Shown one piece after another: positions 24,013-35,580 of a stretch of DNA of 64,000 bases. Position numbers and translations under genes: made by a program. Under the pieces are notes generated by a model that worked only from the letters and a program-made list of their open reading frames with translations, had not been told where the DNA came from and made no database searches. The stretch lies in assembly GCA_037892935.1 (NCBI GenBank), contig JAYXKI010000002.1, forward strand, positions 1,984,001 to 2,048,000, in the 5' to 3' direction. How positions within the stretch are numbered: position 1 is the first letter of the stretch; every line of letters begins with the position of its first letter. This DNA comes from Phlebopus portentosus. Its lineage: Eukaryota; Basidiomycota; Agaricomycetes; Boletales; Boletinellaceae.

Positions 24013-25894
24013 CTACGCCGCTCTCCAGGGTTGGCTAAGAAGCCGCTGCACCGAAATCAAAGACCGGTACCGCACATCCGCGTTCTCGTGTGTCATCAGC
24101 TGCATTACTCTCGTCTTCGCTCCGAGGTCCGCCACAACCCTTTGACGGATAGCCACGCGAATGAGTAATCAAGAATCTCCCAAAGCGAATGAAGCGGCAC
24201 GTACTTCTTTCCCCGATCACAATACTTGACAAACTGTCCGAGATCGTGCGCAGCGACTGCCAGCACAGTCGGATCCGAAGACTCATTTAGAAGCTTCACA
24301 AGGAGCCTGATGCGTCGGGGGAAAATATGAATTCCAGGATCATACCCATACGAGGAAGAGAAGGACCCACTTGAGCTGAGCATAGTCATGGTCACATAGT
24401 TTTCCTGCATTTTCTTGCCAGAAAGATTCTGACTCGTGCACAGGGGACCAATGTAAATGACCGGATTGTAGTTCTGCGGTATACTCCTCCCAAGTCCTAA
24501 AGGCAGGTATCATAATGAGATGAGAAAAGTCCGACTTTCATAACACAACGAAACATGGCGTACGTTAAGCTATCAAATCGTGCATTCAATTCATCGCGAA
24601 GGAATTGCACATCTTCGATGATGTCCTCATCCGTCCATTTTCGTCCGCACAAACTCTTCGCGAAAGGAAGGAGCTCGGAGACTAGCATAGATGGTAGATT
24701 TTGTGAAGGAGCTTTTGAAACAAGATTCTATGACAAAGTTAGAAGACGAATGAGAATTCCTTATAAGAAACACCTACTCGGAAAGTAGCTACAATCACCC
24801 GGATGACTTTCTCTTTTACTGCAGCTTGAGCTACATCGGTCAGGATTGGAATGATATCGTATTTCCTGCAACCACCGTTCATCAACGGCGAACGTAATCA
24901 GTCCGATTGGAGACCGTACTTATTAATATTCTCTGCGATTTCCTGCTCAAATGACAATAGCCAGAAGCAGAAGCAGACTTGATAGCTCATCTGAGCACTG
25001 GGCTTGTTCCGTAAGATTTCTCGGAGGCTAAGAAGCAAATGAGGATCGAACCAGCAAGATTGACGACGACGGCAAATACCCGATGATGATTTTTGAATGC
25101 GACCAGACTGCTTTCCGGACCTCCGTTCTGGAAAGCAAAGCTTCAAGACATTGCACGGCTGTGTCTCTCTTATTGGACGAGGTGGACTGCAAAAGGCCAG
25201 ATAAGACTTCAAGGAAAGGTTGAAGGTGCTGAGTCTGGATGGCTGAGGATTCGGAACTGAAGTGGATTGTTGGTCAATAAACATAAAGCGAGTCAATGGA
25301 TGCATCCCTATACCTCAAAAGAACTGTGAGAATCTGAGCAGACTTGAGCTGAAGGAACTCGTCTTGACTTTCCAATGTCCTGGTTTCTCAATATGAGCTG
25401 AAGAGCTGGGGAATAAGCAAGTGTGGCGTACCGCAATAATGGCCCATAGGGCAGCTCAGGATCCTTCTCAGCAGCTCTTCTAAACCATTGTGTACGTTCT
25501 TCATGATCTACACGAAGCCTTCAGCAACACTCTAACAATCGACGGGGACGCATTTACCAGCAAGTGCGTCCGTGATGAGTACTAGGATCCATTGCATCGT
25601 ATCCACTCGATTTAGCTTTTTGAGAAGACGGAGATACAGATGAGCATATGTCTGGCCATCCGACTGCAATAATGATTCTGTCTTTGCCCTCGGTTGCCTA
25701 TCCACTTTCTTGATGAGCGCGAGCTCTTCTGATGTTACAAGACCAGCGCGTTGGTATGCCTAGATAAAATACGCAATAAGCGACAATTCTATATCTTGTC
25801 TGGACGGATTCTTCACCTCCCATGGCACTGGTTTGCTTCTTATCTTCGCCGACGTCTCTTCTATATACGCATTTGAAACGAGTGAGAGGGACAT
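24013..25894 (-). CDS. VMA13: V-type H+-ATPase subunit H (Vma13)
   Basis: Regulatory V1 subunit needed for coupling and activation of the vacuolar proton pump. Eleven exons read cleanly. N-terminus: MSLSLVSNAYIEETSAKIR. Family segments follow in order: QRAGLVTSEELALIKKVD, DTMQWILVLITDAL, DEFLQLKSAQILTVLL, NKRDTAVQCLEALLSR, PSAQMSYQVCFCFWLLSFEQ, LCGRKWTDEDIIEDVQFLRD, SSDPTVLAVAAHDLGQFV and HENADVRYRSLISVQRLL. First exon 25894-25817; the stop is TAG at 24015-24013. An upstream in-frame extension exists, but the chosen ATG gives the family's usual N-terminus. It is divergent from mL46, with only 106 bp between start codons. Confidence 0.96.
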
Positions 25895-26000
25895 AATGGG
25901 TGTTCGGAAAGAGAGATGACCAGACCAAGCAGATCCAAACAGGTTCGCCACGGCTAAGTCGCGTCTCAAGGCCCTTCAAGTTTCTTACTCGCCTACTGGC
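25895..26000. promoter_or_regulatory. 106-bp bidirectional promoter, VMA13 / mL46
   Basis: The only sequence between two divergent start codons (25894 on -, 26001 on +). Both 5' UTRs and core promoters must fit here or overlap coding sequence. Confidence 0.6.
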
Positions 26001-27020
26001 ATGTCGCCCTCCGCGCTGCTCACTCAATGTCAACGACGAATTCATCATAACATTGGTTTTCAAAATGGTAAATGCATCAGGCGAAACTATTTCATTATTA
26101 ATTATGCTAATTCTTAATGATTCCAGGCTTCGCGAGACGCACTCTCGCGACAGTCGTGGATACACCAAGAAAACACCGTCTCGCGGTCGGTGTCATCGTG
26201 AACCGGGCACCAGTTCTAACACGCACACCGACCAAGTTTGAACGAGAGTTCTACAAATATCAGCAACGTATCCAACGCGCTTTACACAATCCGTTTCCCT
26301 ATGAATTCTACTTCAAGCAGGGCTCATTACTGGAGGCTCAGTTCAACCAGGAAGAGATCCGACGCGAACGAAAGGCATTTGGCGACGATGCAGTGAAGCA
26401 TATGGAGGACAAATCAGCATTCTTGATGAGTGTGGACTCAATGACGGGCGAAGAGGAAGAAAAACCAATGCCGCGACGAACACCAGCAGATGAAAGACGA
26501 GATGTAAAAAGTCTTGACAGGCAGGGGTCACGAAATTTGTATCTCCTGGTGAAGGGCCTGCCAGGCGATAAATACAAATGGAGGTTTCCGAAGGGCTACG
26601 TAGAGACGGGCGAACTGTTGCATGAGGTATGTCTTGTCGCTCGTCTCGTATACCTGCTCACTGAACGAAAATTTGATGTAGGCGGCAAAGCGAGATTTGC
26701 ATGCCGAGTGCGGTCCCCACATGAATACCTGGATAGTTGGACGAAGACCAATAGGATTGTTCGAGTATAACTACGAGTCCACATCCGATCCTCAGCACTC
26801 GGGAGAAAAGGTATGTTCATATCACTGACAATGGTATCCTGCTAACATACTTCGTAACAATCCGCAGGTTTTCTTCTACAAAGCTCATATATTCGCCGGG
26901 CAAGCACGACCGATTGAAACCAGCATCACCGACTTTGCTTGGCTTACGAAGGAAGAGATCGAGCCTTATGTGGACAAGGAATACTGGTTAGGGACGAAGG
27001 ATATGCTATCTGACTTCTAA
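26001..27020 (+). CDS. Mitochondrial large ribosomal subunit protein mL46 (MRPL17/MRPL46)
   Basis: Structural protein of the mitochondrial 54S subunit with a Nudix-like fold. Exons 26001-26067, 26127-26626, 26682-26810 and 26868-27020 give 282 aa. Exon 1 supplies an arginine-rich, acid-free presequence (MSPSALLTQCQRRIHHN) that fits mitochondrial import. The body holds the LYLLVKGLPGDKYKWRFPKG block and GPHMNTWIVGRRPIGLFEY, and ends KEEIEPYVDKEYWLGTKDML. The alternative start ATG 26117 lies inside the first intron and would lose the presequence. Confidence 0.93.
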
Positions 27021-27519
27021 TAGATTCGCTTTTGATTTCACCAAACGATTATCATTGTTACCTTCGCAATAAGGGTGGGCTTAGGTACACTTCTCAGGTA
27101 AAGAACGATTAAACCTTGGTCAACTCCTTTCAGTCTTTCGCAGTATCCAAATAGGTACAACTACAACTACTCAACAAACCAGATGTTCTTAACAGATATA
27201 TGTAAACTCATCCCCAAGTTACCTCGCCGTGCACAGCCCTGTGAACGGCAGATGTATAATCTAGCGTGAGGTCGGAGAAGAGATGCTGACCTCCTTCATG
27301 AATTCATGGTACTTCGTGTGAACCTTGTCATGAAGTTGATGGAGAATGCAGATGAGGGGAGATCTATCAGCGACAAGTTCCATCCTTTCCTTTCCATGTT
27401 CCAAGTGGCCTACCGGGAAGGACGGGGACAGCATAAACCGAGGAAATGGCTGGCTCAGTCATGGTTGAGCGAGTAATTGGACAATACCACGTCACTGATC
27501 TCGGCCAGCCTCCACACTT
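27021..27519. other. Convergent 3' region between mL46 and TRAPPC13-like gene
   Basis: 499 bp without a convincing gene; 3' UTRs of two converging genes. Confidence 0.5.
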
Positions 27520-29944
27520 CTATCGAACCCACAGCTCCGCAACAACATCCCATTCCCGGAGAATCTGCGCATCAGCTGCTTGAACTTCACCCTGAGTATG
27601 CAGAGTAACTTCATCGCCACCATTCTGCCCTTCAGCTGAGCTACTTTCATCTTTCTCTTGGTCCTTCAGAAGCAAGACTCGCAAACCACCAACGCGCGCG
27701 AATCCGCGAGTGCGTGGAACATATGAAAGTGTGAACTCGACATTCCCCTCGCCGCGTTCGATGCGACTTGAGGAGGGAGAGGAAGCTTCCACCTCTCCAG
27801 ATGATATCAATGCAATGGGTAGCAGGAAGACTACAGAAGTGCCCGAAAACTGCACACGTCCTGTCGCTTTCCCACCTGGTCCCATAGCATCGGCCTTCAA
27901 AGTACTCGAGTAAGGTGCAGGAGGTCGAACTTCCGATGACCCGGTAACTTCGTCACCATCTCCAAACGCCTCAGCACTACCGCTCTCCGAGTCCCGGACG
28001 CCAAGAGCCTCGCTCAGTGCAACCCGCCTTAAGCGTTCCGTCAGTCCGCCTACAGTTACGGTGTTCGCTGCTCGCGCAGCCACAGACGTAGGTGATGCGA
28101 CCGTACTTTCTGCACCGGCCGAAATAGGATTGGCCGCATTAACGCTCGTCGAGACAGGAGGCGGAGACATGACTCGTCTAGGAGTCAATACATCAATGGA
28201 ACCAGCATGACTGGCCGGGGAGTGCATTCCTGAACCAGTCGTCTCGAATGACAGTGTTGTACTCGTTCGTTTCTTAAGCGTTCGTGCCGCTGAAGGAGCT
28301 CGTGCACCACCAGACGTCCGCTCAGGGATTACTGGTGGGGAAGGGAGCGTATGTTGAATAGCGAGTGTGATGATACGAGATTTTCGGGGTGAGATTTCTC
28401 CGAGTAGACTAGGTACAATAGCTGGTAGTGTCGCGGACACCGCCAAGGAGAATCTCAAGCGAAATGGTTTCTCGACATGTACAGTGGCATCTTCGGGTCG
28501 CTCCAAAAGTATAAGATCCACCTGTACATCTGGAAGAGGCTCCAGTTGTCCAGGAAGCGCAGGGACTGGTGGGACCACCGAACCAGGAGAATGAGGCCGG
28601 ACCGGTACGCCTGGAGTCGTTGCACGCTTGAAAGGCGAACCTGGGCGTTGTGGAGGTGGTGAAGCCGTTCGCTGTTGTTGTGCTTGCTGCTGGAGGGAAG
28701 GAGAGCGAGGTCGTGGTATGTTCGGTAAGGCTGACTTCTGTAAGTAGGGTGGAAGTGCAGAGGCGGGTGCGACACCGGAGGAAGGAGGTGCAGGTAAAGG
28801 TATGCGGCGGGACAGGACCTGGTACAATCTCATAAGAAGCACTGAAAGTTTAAATACGATTTGAACTTACGGAGGTCAAGAGTCGACCAGGCTCTCCCAT
28901 TGGAGACCTCCATGAAATGTCCAAACGACCAAGTGGGATAACGGTACCAGGAACAGGAGGAACAGAGACACTTGTAGTCCTAGGAGTTAATTTAGGAGTT
29001 AAGATGTAGATATACTGTCGCATATCTTGCGGAGGCATAAGAGCCATGTTATCGGAGAATATGCTCCCCCTGATCGTTTCTGCAGTCTCCGACTTCTCCG
29101 GGGTGGAGGAAAATAAGACATTTGCATCAACTACGTTCCATCCTTCTACAGGCTCCAAACGGATTCTCTCAAACCAGAGAGGGCCCTGAGTAAGATTTTG
29201 TATGTGGACTTCCAGAAACACTTTATCTCGTTCGTCCCGGGACAGGAGGGCGGTAGGACTCTTTGGTACATGAACTTTTGATTTCACGGAGAGCGGATTC
29301 GTAACCTATCATTGACTTCAGTGAGTGCGCTCAATTCGCATTAGGCATGAGCGTAAGCTCACCATGAATTTGTAGAATTTGCGAAAAGTCTGCATGAATG
29401 GATCTCCTGTATTATCACTACCGCTAGTTGCAGGCCTCATTCCAGGCGGCGTGCGGTAAGTGACGGCACACCCAAGCACATGCTGCCCAAGTTCCTTTAT
29501 TTCAGTCGACACGCTCAGCTCCAAAGAATCTCCCGATCCTAACGTTCCGTCTGCACCTCCCGCTTCCCCATCGGCCGTACCTGCGGCAATTTCTGCAAGG
29601 ACGACTTTGCTCGTCGCAGTCTGCATCTCAACTCTGGCCCGTACAGAATCAACGGGTATATCCACCTCGTTATTTACGCTCAATACGCAAGAGAACGTCT
29701 CGCCGAGTTGTATCGCGCCAAACGAAGCAGGTAATGTGAGCACATTGCTCGCATGAGTTAGATCTCGCAGAGTCTTGGGATGTCCGGCAAGAGGCTCCGC
29801 GCCTTGTAAAGAGAGAGGACTCGCAGTCGAATGAGCAGAGAACGACGATGAGCTGGAGAAGAAAGGTTGCCAATGCGCCGCGAGTGATGGGCGGGAGACG
29901 CGCATCACTTTGAGGGATAGCGGATGCTGTCCGACACCGTCCAT
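27520..29944 (-). CDS. TRAPPC13-like TRAPP complex subunit (DUF974)
   Basis: TRAPP complexes act as Rab GEFs in ER-Golgi and Golgi traffic. Three exons: 29944-29363, 29305-28871, 28818-27520 (771 aa). Family landmarks: MRVSRPSL near the N-terminus, LTLPASFGAIQLGETFSCVL, VTYRTPPGMRP, FRKFYKFMVTNPLSVKSKVH, LEVHIQNLT and LGRLDISWRSPMGEPGRLLTS. The last exon begins with a long Pro/Ser/Ala-rich insertion (about 28800-28560), then Ig-like strands (EKPFRLRFSLAVSATLP), a second low-complexity stretch, and a conserved end REWDVVAELWVR. The insertions make it longer than animal TRAPPC13 (about 420 aa). Intron 28870-28819 uses the acceptor GTACCAG; the nearer CAG would leave only 29 nt. Confidence 0.87.
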
Positions 29945-30321
29945 ACCTGCTATTATCTTTTAGATATGTAACACAACTGCAATGAGAAGAATCGGAAGTG
30001 GTCTGCAGGTACCCTAACTAACGGTGCACCTCAGACGCGTGAGTTGAATTGAGGTGGTCGTGATCGACGCGTCCGAAACGCGTCTGATTTGCGGTAAATC
30101 AAAAAATTGGGACTTCGACCATGCGCGGAACATTACTGTAAACAGGAGTAAAACGATGCATTCAATCTAATTATTCCAAGAAACCAGAAAACATTGATTA
30201 GCAGCTAGTGGGAACGTTGTCTATTTAAGCAAAGGAGAAGGTATTCCACACTCGTCCTCGATCAGACAAGCACAATCAGGTGGAACGGCGTCAAGATCGA
30301 TTGGCTGGTGATCATTTTGTA
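29945..30321. promoter_or_regulatory. TRAPPC13 promoter with three ACGCGT elements
   Basis: ACGCGT at 30035-30040, 30067-30072 and 30078-30083, 91-139 bp upstream of the start codon at 29944. ACGCGT is the MluI cell-cycle box bound by MBF (Mbp1-Swi6) in fungi. The rest of this 377-bp gap is AT-rich and includes the NUC1 3' flank. Confidence 0.5.
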
Positions 30322-31754
30322 CTATTGCTTCCCCGGCGCTTTGATCTGCTTCTGCGCATCGTCAAATCTCCTGACGAGTAGCTCGCACTTCGTCGTCTTG
30401 CAGATATATCTCGAACTTTTCTTGATCTCATCTGAGAATAGAGTGAGACCCGCTGCGCGCTCGACCGCATCAACTACACAACGGAGGATATCAGTATTGG
30501 TAGAAGCGGGTCTAGTGTTAAGCGGAACAAATGTACCTGGCACGGAGAAGCTTTCGAATGATGTCGTGTCTGGTATAGCGGCATTCGGCAAGACGAAGGC
30601 ACCAGTGGATATTTCCTGTACGTCTGGTGTAGACGGTGAAGATGGTCTAGATGCCAGCACAACCTTTGCAAAGTGAGTTGGAACTCCGATATTCGGTGGG
30701 TTTCCGATCACTTCATAGGTCTGTCACGAAACACATGAATACGCTTCTTACGAATCGGCTCATGAATTGTAAGAATCCACTCACCACCCGCCATTTGCCA
30801 TCAGGTTCCTTTTTCGGCAAATAGAGAGGGACAGTGAACACGTAAACGTCTTGAAAGGTCGACGTTAATCGCCGACACCACTCTTCTACGTAAGCCCAGT
30901 AGTGACGGTTGAAATCTACGCCCACCTGTGGCGCGATGTTCGTCAAGAGGAATGTCTCGTCCATCGCATCCTACACGACGGAGTAACCTATAAGCATCAA
31001 AGTATTCTGTAGTTCAGGAAGTGACGCGCACCTGAGAAGCCTTCGCATCAGCTGCGGGCACCCTTTCAAAATAAAGTATTTCGTTTCGATAAATTGAACT
31101 TAAGAGAAACAGTAAATATGTTTACACACATGTGCCCACGATCATATCCGCTCCGGAAGAAATCTTGCAACCGAGCCCTGAACGGCAAAGGAATCGCAGT
31201 ATCTTCCGTGAACACAGACCGACTCCTATCGCCCTTATCGTCATCCGATGCTTGGGCTTCAAGTATCGACCTCCCTAAAGACGAAAGCGTCAAATGCTCA
31301 GCCGTCTGCCATATTCAGCACATCAGAATCACAAGTCAAAATAAGGAGCGTAGATACGCACCCAGGCAGGATGTCGCAATCGTCTGTCATACGCGGTCAC
31401 ATACGCTTTCCTCACAAGAAAATCCGATATTGGTCCTATTCACATCGAATATACATAAAAAAGCAAGTAAAGACCATCCAAGCATCAAGTAAACGTACCA
31501 GGATTACCATACTTAAGTACAGTACCAGGTAGCTTCTCAGCAGTCTTAGCCAAGTCGGTAATTCCTTTCGATTCAACTTGAACCAACGGCGAAGGAGGCG
31601 GACCAGGAGCAACGACTGCCGAAGTGCTCCCAGGCCGAGACGGAACGGGTACAGACTGCCGTCGTCGGGATACAGCGACCACAGCGACCGTTCCACCGCC
31701 TACTATCGCTCCAACAGCGAAACACGCCGCATGCACGATAGTCGCGCCAGGCAT
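30322..31754 (-). CDS. NUC1: Mitochondrial DNA/RNA non-specific endonuclease (NUC1 / EndoG)
   Basis: Sugar-nonspecific nuclease of the mitochondrial intermembrane space, involved in mtDNA turnover and cell death. The N-terminus has a hydrophobic anchor (ACFAVGAIVGGGTVAVVAV) followed by arginines. Exons (six) assemble to the family's LKYGNPG-GPISDFLVRKAYVTAYD, RRLRHPAW-TAEHLT, the catalytic DRGH in SGYDRGHMVPAADAKASQ, then FLLTNIAPQVGVDFNRHYW with the metal-binding asparagine, and YEVIGNPPNIGVPTHFAKV. The first exon is 31754-31499; the stop is at 30324-30322. The HM-VPAAD junction uses a GTGTGT donor. A tail of about 100 aa after the catalytic domain is a usual fungal feature. Confidence 0.95.
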
Positions 31755-32365
31755 CCTCTCCTCCTTGATAGCAGTTTGTGAAAGCTCAGCAAGAGTCCAC
31801 TACCCAACGTTTTTGGAAGATTTGGGAAGGCACGTGCTTGAGGGCGCGTCGTGTTTGTTTGGATTTGTTGATCAATAAGTATAGACTCGATAGCAATTTT
31901 CAGTCGCAGCATTATATACACATTATTTGACAAGAAATTTGCGGAGAACACACTGTAAAGGGAGTAGGGTGAGAAGCGGAGGGGAAAGAAAACAAAGGAA
32001 CTCTCGGAGACACAAATAAATCTGGTCAAGTAAGGTATTAAAACGGTGGCCATAAAGTCACAAACATAAGTGCTTTTCTTGCTTGTAGGGCTGGCAAAAT
32101 CATGTAGTAACATGTCTCCATGAAAAAAAGACAGGAAAAAAGAAACACGGGAACACTGAGTAAATGAGTATGATGGAGGTGTGCGAGGGTCAAGAGCGAG
32201 CATCCAAGAATATTCTGCATAACAAGTCGTGCTTAATAGTTCAGTTTATGAGTGGACACTAGGCCAACCAGTGACCCTTGTCTGTCATCTTTCCCGCGCA
32301 AGACCTCGTCACAAATGGTAAACACCGATATAGCTATGACTTGACTTTTCTCCCACTCAGGCTGT
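31755..32365. other. Intergenic, NUC1 promoter and Pin4-like 3' region
   Basis: 611 bp; AT-rich around 31870-32200. - strand open frames here have no recognisable content. I see no gene. Confidence 0.5.
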
Positions 32366-34192
32366 CTAGAGCTCGAGCGGCTCGTGCGAACGAGCTTCCA
32401 GCCCATGGGTAGCACTCTCACTTGCCGACACACGTTCACGGCGCGTAGCAAAACCACTTCCCGCAGAGGGGCCGCGTGGTTGACGAACGACGTTGCTTGC
32501 CACCTCGCCCTCGCGAATTGTTCCATTGCCATTCAAGTTCAAAGGAGTCGAGAGAGTGCTTGGCAGGCTTGGAACGGGCGGCACACCCGAACCCGAATAT
32601 GTGTTATTTCCGAAAAGCGAACCAAAGCCGCCAGGCGAGCGTCGCGACGGAGAAGCAATAGTTGCGTACTCGCGAATGTTACCGTTCGAGGCCCGCGACG
32701 TAAGACGCGGTGCCTGGTTATGAAGAGTCTTCATGTCAGGCATTGACTTCTTGGCTCGCAACGAGCTGGCTGACATCTGAGGCGCGGACATATTATAAGT
32801 AGAAGGAGCGCGAGAAAGAGTCTATATTTTTATCAGCATTTCTTCAGATGAATAAGCTCTAAACGTACCCTGCGCGGCTCTGCTTGCATCGGATGATTCA
32901 CCCTTTCCGGATCAATTCTCGTGACAACAGCATAACGTTCTTCACCTTCCCCAACGGAGTAATGATAAACTCCAAGTTTCTGCGCAACGAGATGAACAAT
33001 GCGCCGTTGCTTGGGACTCAAGGTCCTGGAAAACGCGAGTTCATCACGCATCGGATCATCCTTGAACAGAAGGATACGGGAATATATTTCAAGTGTAGCA
33101 GGGTCATTAAGATCGAGCTCGGTCGACGAGCCCCTCGTTGACGGAGTCGTAGAAGGAGGGGGAGCAATTGGCGATCCGACGCCCACGCCGTATTGCTGAG
33201 GAATCGGCATTGGCATCGATGGCGAACCATCCTGCTGTTGGTACGGATTCGCATAAGGAGTAGAAACCGAACGCGGTGTACCATATATTGCTCCACCAAG
33301 TGAGCCGAAATCATCAAGCGAAGGCTGATGCTGCTGGAGAGCGTGTTGCTCCTTCTCCAGTTGCATAGAGCGCATGCGACGAAGAGCCTTTTCGCGTTCA
33401 ATACGTTCTTTCTCGCCTTGCTGAAGAACCTTCTTGTATTCAACACGCAGTTTGCGACCTTGGACATCAAAGCCATTAAGTGCAGCAACAACTGCATCAG
33501 CATCCGATGCCTGTCGGAAATTAGCAAAAGCAAGCCCGCGGAAAGCACCCTGAGCATCAAGATGGTAATTGAACGCATACGGCGTCGGGATGGAGAGCGA
33601 AGCCTACAACCCAGCCTCAGCATGACACATACAGATTAGTCAATAAGTATAAAGAAGCATACAATGATATCCAACAAGGTCTCTTTCTTCACATTGAACG
33701 GGATGTTTTTGATGACGATTGCGGTGGGTATGATCTCATCCTCGGGGTTGCTGGCAGGCTGTGCCTGCGTGGGCGGCTGCGTTTGCATGGGAACCGGCAT
33801 TTGGTGCAACGGCGGTGATCCACCAGACGAGATATCCGAGTTGGACGGCGGCGACATCGAGCGCGAATCATTCAAAATCTGGCTGTCAATCCATTGCTAG
33901 TAGTCGACTGCGAGTCAAAACGCGTTAGATTGAATGAAGCCAAGACACATACCGCGGGCAGACCCGCTCGGATAGGCGGCTTGCTTTTGAGAGGCGACTG
34001 ACCGAGGCCGAGGGGAGTGTAAGGCATCTGGCCAGGGACAGCGGGACTTGTAGAGAAATGAAACTGCTGCCTCTGGTTTTGACCTGCCTGAAGGGCATCA
34101 AAGTCATAAGGCGAGTCGTGAGGACGATGCTGCTGCTGAGGAGAAATGGAGAGACTTGAGATGTCTGGGAGCGTCGGGGACGTGCTGGTCAT
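32366..34192 (-). CDS. RRM + R3H RNA-binding protein (Pin4 / Cip1-Cip2 like)
   Basis: Post-transcriptional regulator family; S. pombe Cip1/Cip2 act on stress-response mRNAs and S. cerevisiae Pin4 in the G2/M and DNA-damage response. Exons 34192-33953, 33896-33663, 33603-32869 and 32821-32366 give 554 aa. Order: a disordered N-terminus, an RRM with RNP2 AIVIKNIPF and RNP1 FRGLAFANF ending in KLRVEYKKVL, a charged EKERIEREKALRRMR helix, a Gln/Pro linker, an R3H domain (YSRILLFKDDPMRDELAFSR ... HLVAQKLGVYHYS), and a Ser/Asn-rich tail. The domain order matches the family. No break was seen. Confidence 0.92.
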
Positions 34193-34796
34193 GACTCGTA
34201 ACGACGTGCTCGTGAAAGAAAGAGATGATTAGAAAATAAGAAAGAAAATGTGATGGAGGATGGACGGACAAGGAGGAAGACGAAGAGGAGAGGTGCTGTG
34301 AGATGATGGACGATACAGAATACAGTAACGGCCGTCACCGCACACGAGGCATTACTCTTGTCACGCTTTCAGCAGAGCAAAGCAGAGCAGAATGAATATT
34401 TATATTATATTTCCGCTCATTGGTATTCTTGCCTCCTTTTGGTAGCTTCAAAGCATCTAATGACCGCTTCCTTAATTCATGTTCATTTGTGTGAAAGAAA
34501 ATTGTCTCCAATCTCATGATATAATGCCATCTCTTTCCATCCGGGGCTTATTCAAGCGAAGTGACAACTCCATCAATTTCAAAGCGATCACTTGTTCTTG
34601 GGAAGAATCCCTGATACATTTACTATAAGTCTGCCTAGGCGTATAGACAGCCACAATACGTCCTACAAAAGAATCAGCCCACGCAATAATATTCCAGACT
34701 TCAATCCTCATTCGCGTCACCCCAACTCCAGATCAAATAAATCGAAGAACGACGAAGTGTATCAGAATGCGCGCCCAGTCCGCTGTCATAACGGTA
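34193..34796. other. Intergenic, Pin4-like promoter and unknown gene 3' flank
   Basis: 604 bp. A 68-codon - strand open frame (34514-34720) begins at GTG and shows no domain. Otherwise I see only AT-rich promoter-like sequence. Confidence 0.45.
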
Positions 34797-35580
34797 TCAT
34801 GGACTGATCGCGACAGGTTTCGGCAGCGCCAGCACTGAACCCACATCGATCGGGAGTGAGATTGCGCGAGAGTGATCCCACGGGCCGCGCATGGGTGGTT
34901 GGGATGAGGGTGACGAGCCAGGAGATGGCGTCGTCATGGGGGACGGCGATGCAGCGGACGCATATCCCGCGCTCGAACCTAAAGTGGTATGCACACTTAT
35001 GCCTATCCTACCGCTCGTCCCCGACGGATTTGGAAGAAAAGAAGGTGCAAGACCAGACGTGTCGAGACCGCGTTCCACCGATCGTCTGCGAGGCTGCCTT
35101 CTAGCCATGCCAGACGACACGTCCTCGGTCGAATATGCACACACTCGCGAGTACGCGGAGTCGTAAGGCGAAGTGATAGCTACTCGTGGCTCAGGTGCGG
35201 CGCGAATTACAGCACGAGAAATATCCGTTGGAACATGTACAGGACGAGGGGCAGATGGAAGGGTATGCTTGGCTTGTCCACGACCTGGAATTGGTCCTTT
35301 GAAAAGAAGAAGAGATGATGGAGGTGGTCGTCGAGGCATGATATCGTTTACTAGGGCGTTTTGCTGGGGCCTCGTTTGGTTCAGCCGCTTGTGACTATGG
35401 CTGGTGTGGATTGACAATAACACAGATGGTCTTGGAAAAGACGTTCAAGTCAAGCAGTGCAGTATTTTCCTTATCACAAAAACTCACCAGTCCGTCAAAA
35501 CTCCAAGTAACGATAATAACCAGCACAACCGCGAACACGAAGAATCCAGGAGACAAGTCAGAAAACAAAGAATCAGCCAA
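34797..35580 (-). CDS. Unrecognised single-pass membrane protein with proline-rich tail
   Basis: I do not recognise the family. Exon 1 (35580-35488) encodes 31 residues with a clear TM helix (GFFVFAVVLVIIVTWSF) preceded by an acidic, serine-containing N-terminus. A GTGAGT donor and a CACAAG acceptor (35388) join it in frame to exon 2 (35387-34797), which carries PRRPPPSSLLLFKGPIPGRG, an RRQPRRRS basic patch and a Ser/Pro/Gly-rich tail; total 227 aa. The intron is 100 nt, longer than most here. If the splice is wrong, a 180-aa protein from ATG 35339 remains. The function is unknown; the topology suggests a membrane-tethered disordered region. Confidence 0.5.

Noticed and set aside
28842..28870. 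29-nt intron in the TRAPPC13-like gene using the first CAG acceptor
   Set aside because: Wrong phase; the acceptor at 28819 gives a normal 52-nt intron and keeps the frame.
34514..34720. Small - strand gene coding RIEVWNIIAWADSF
   Set aside because: Begins at GTG, no splice context, no recognised family; could be an unlinked remnant but unsupported.
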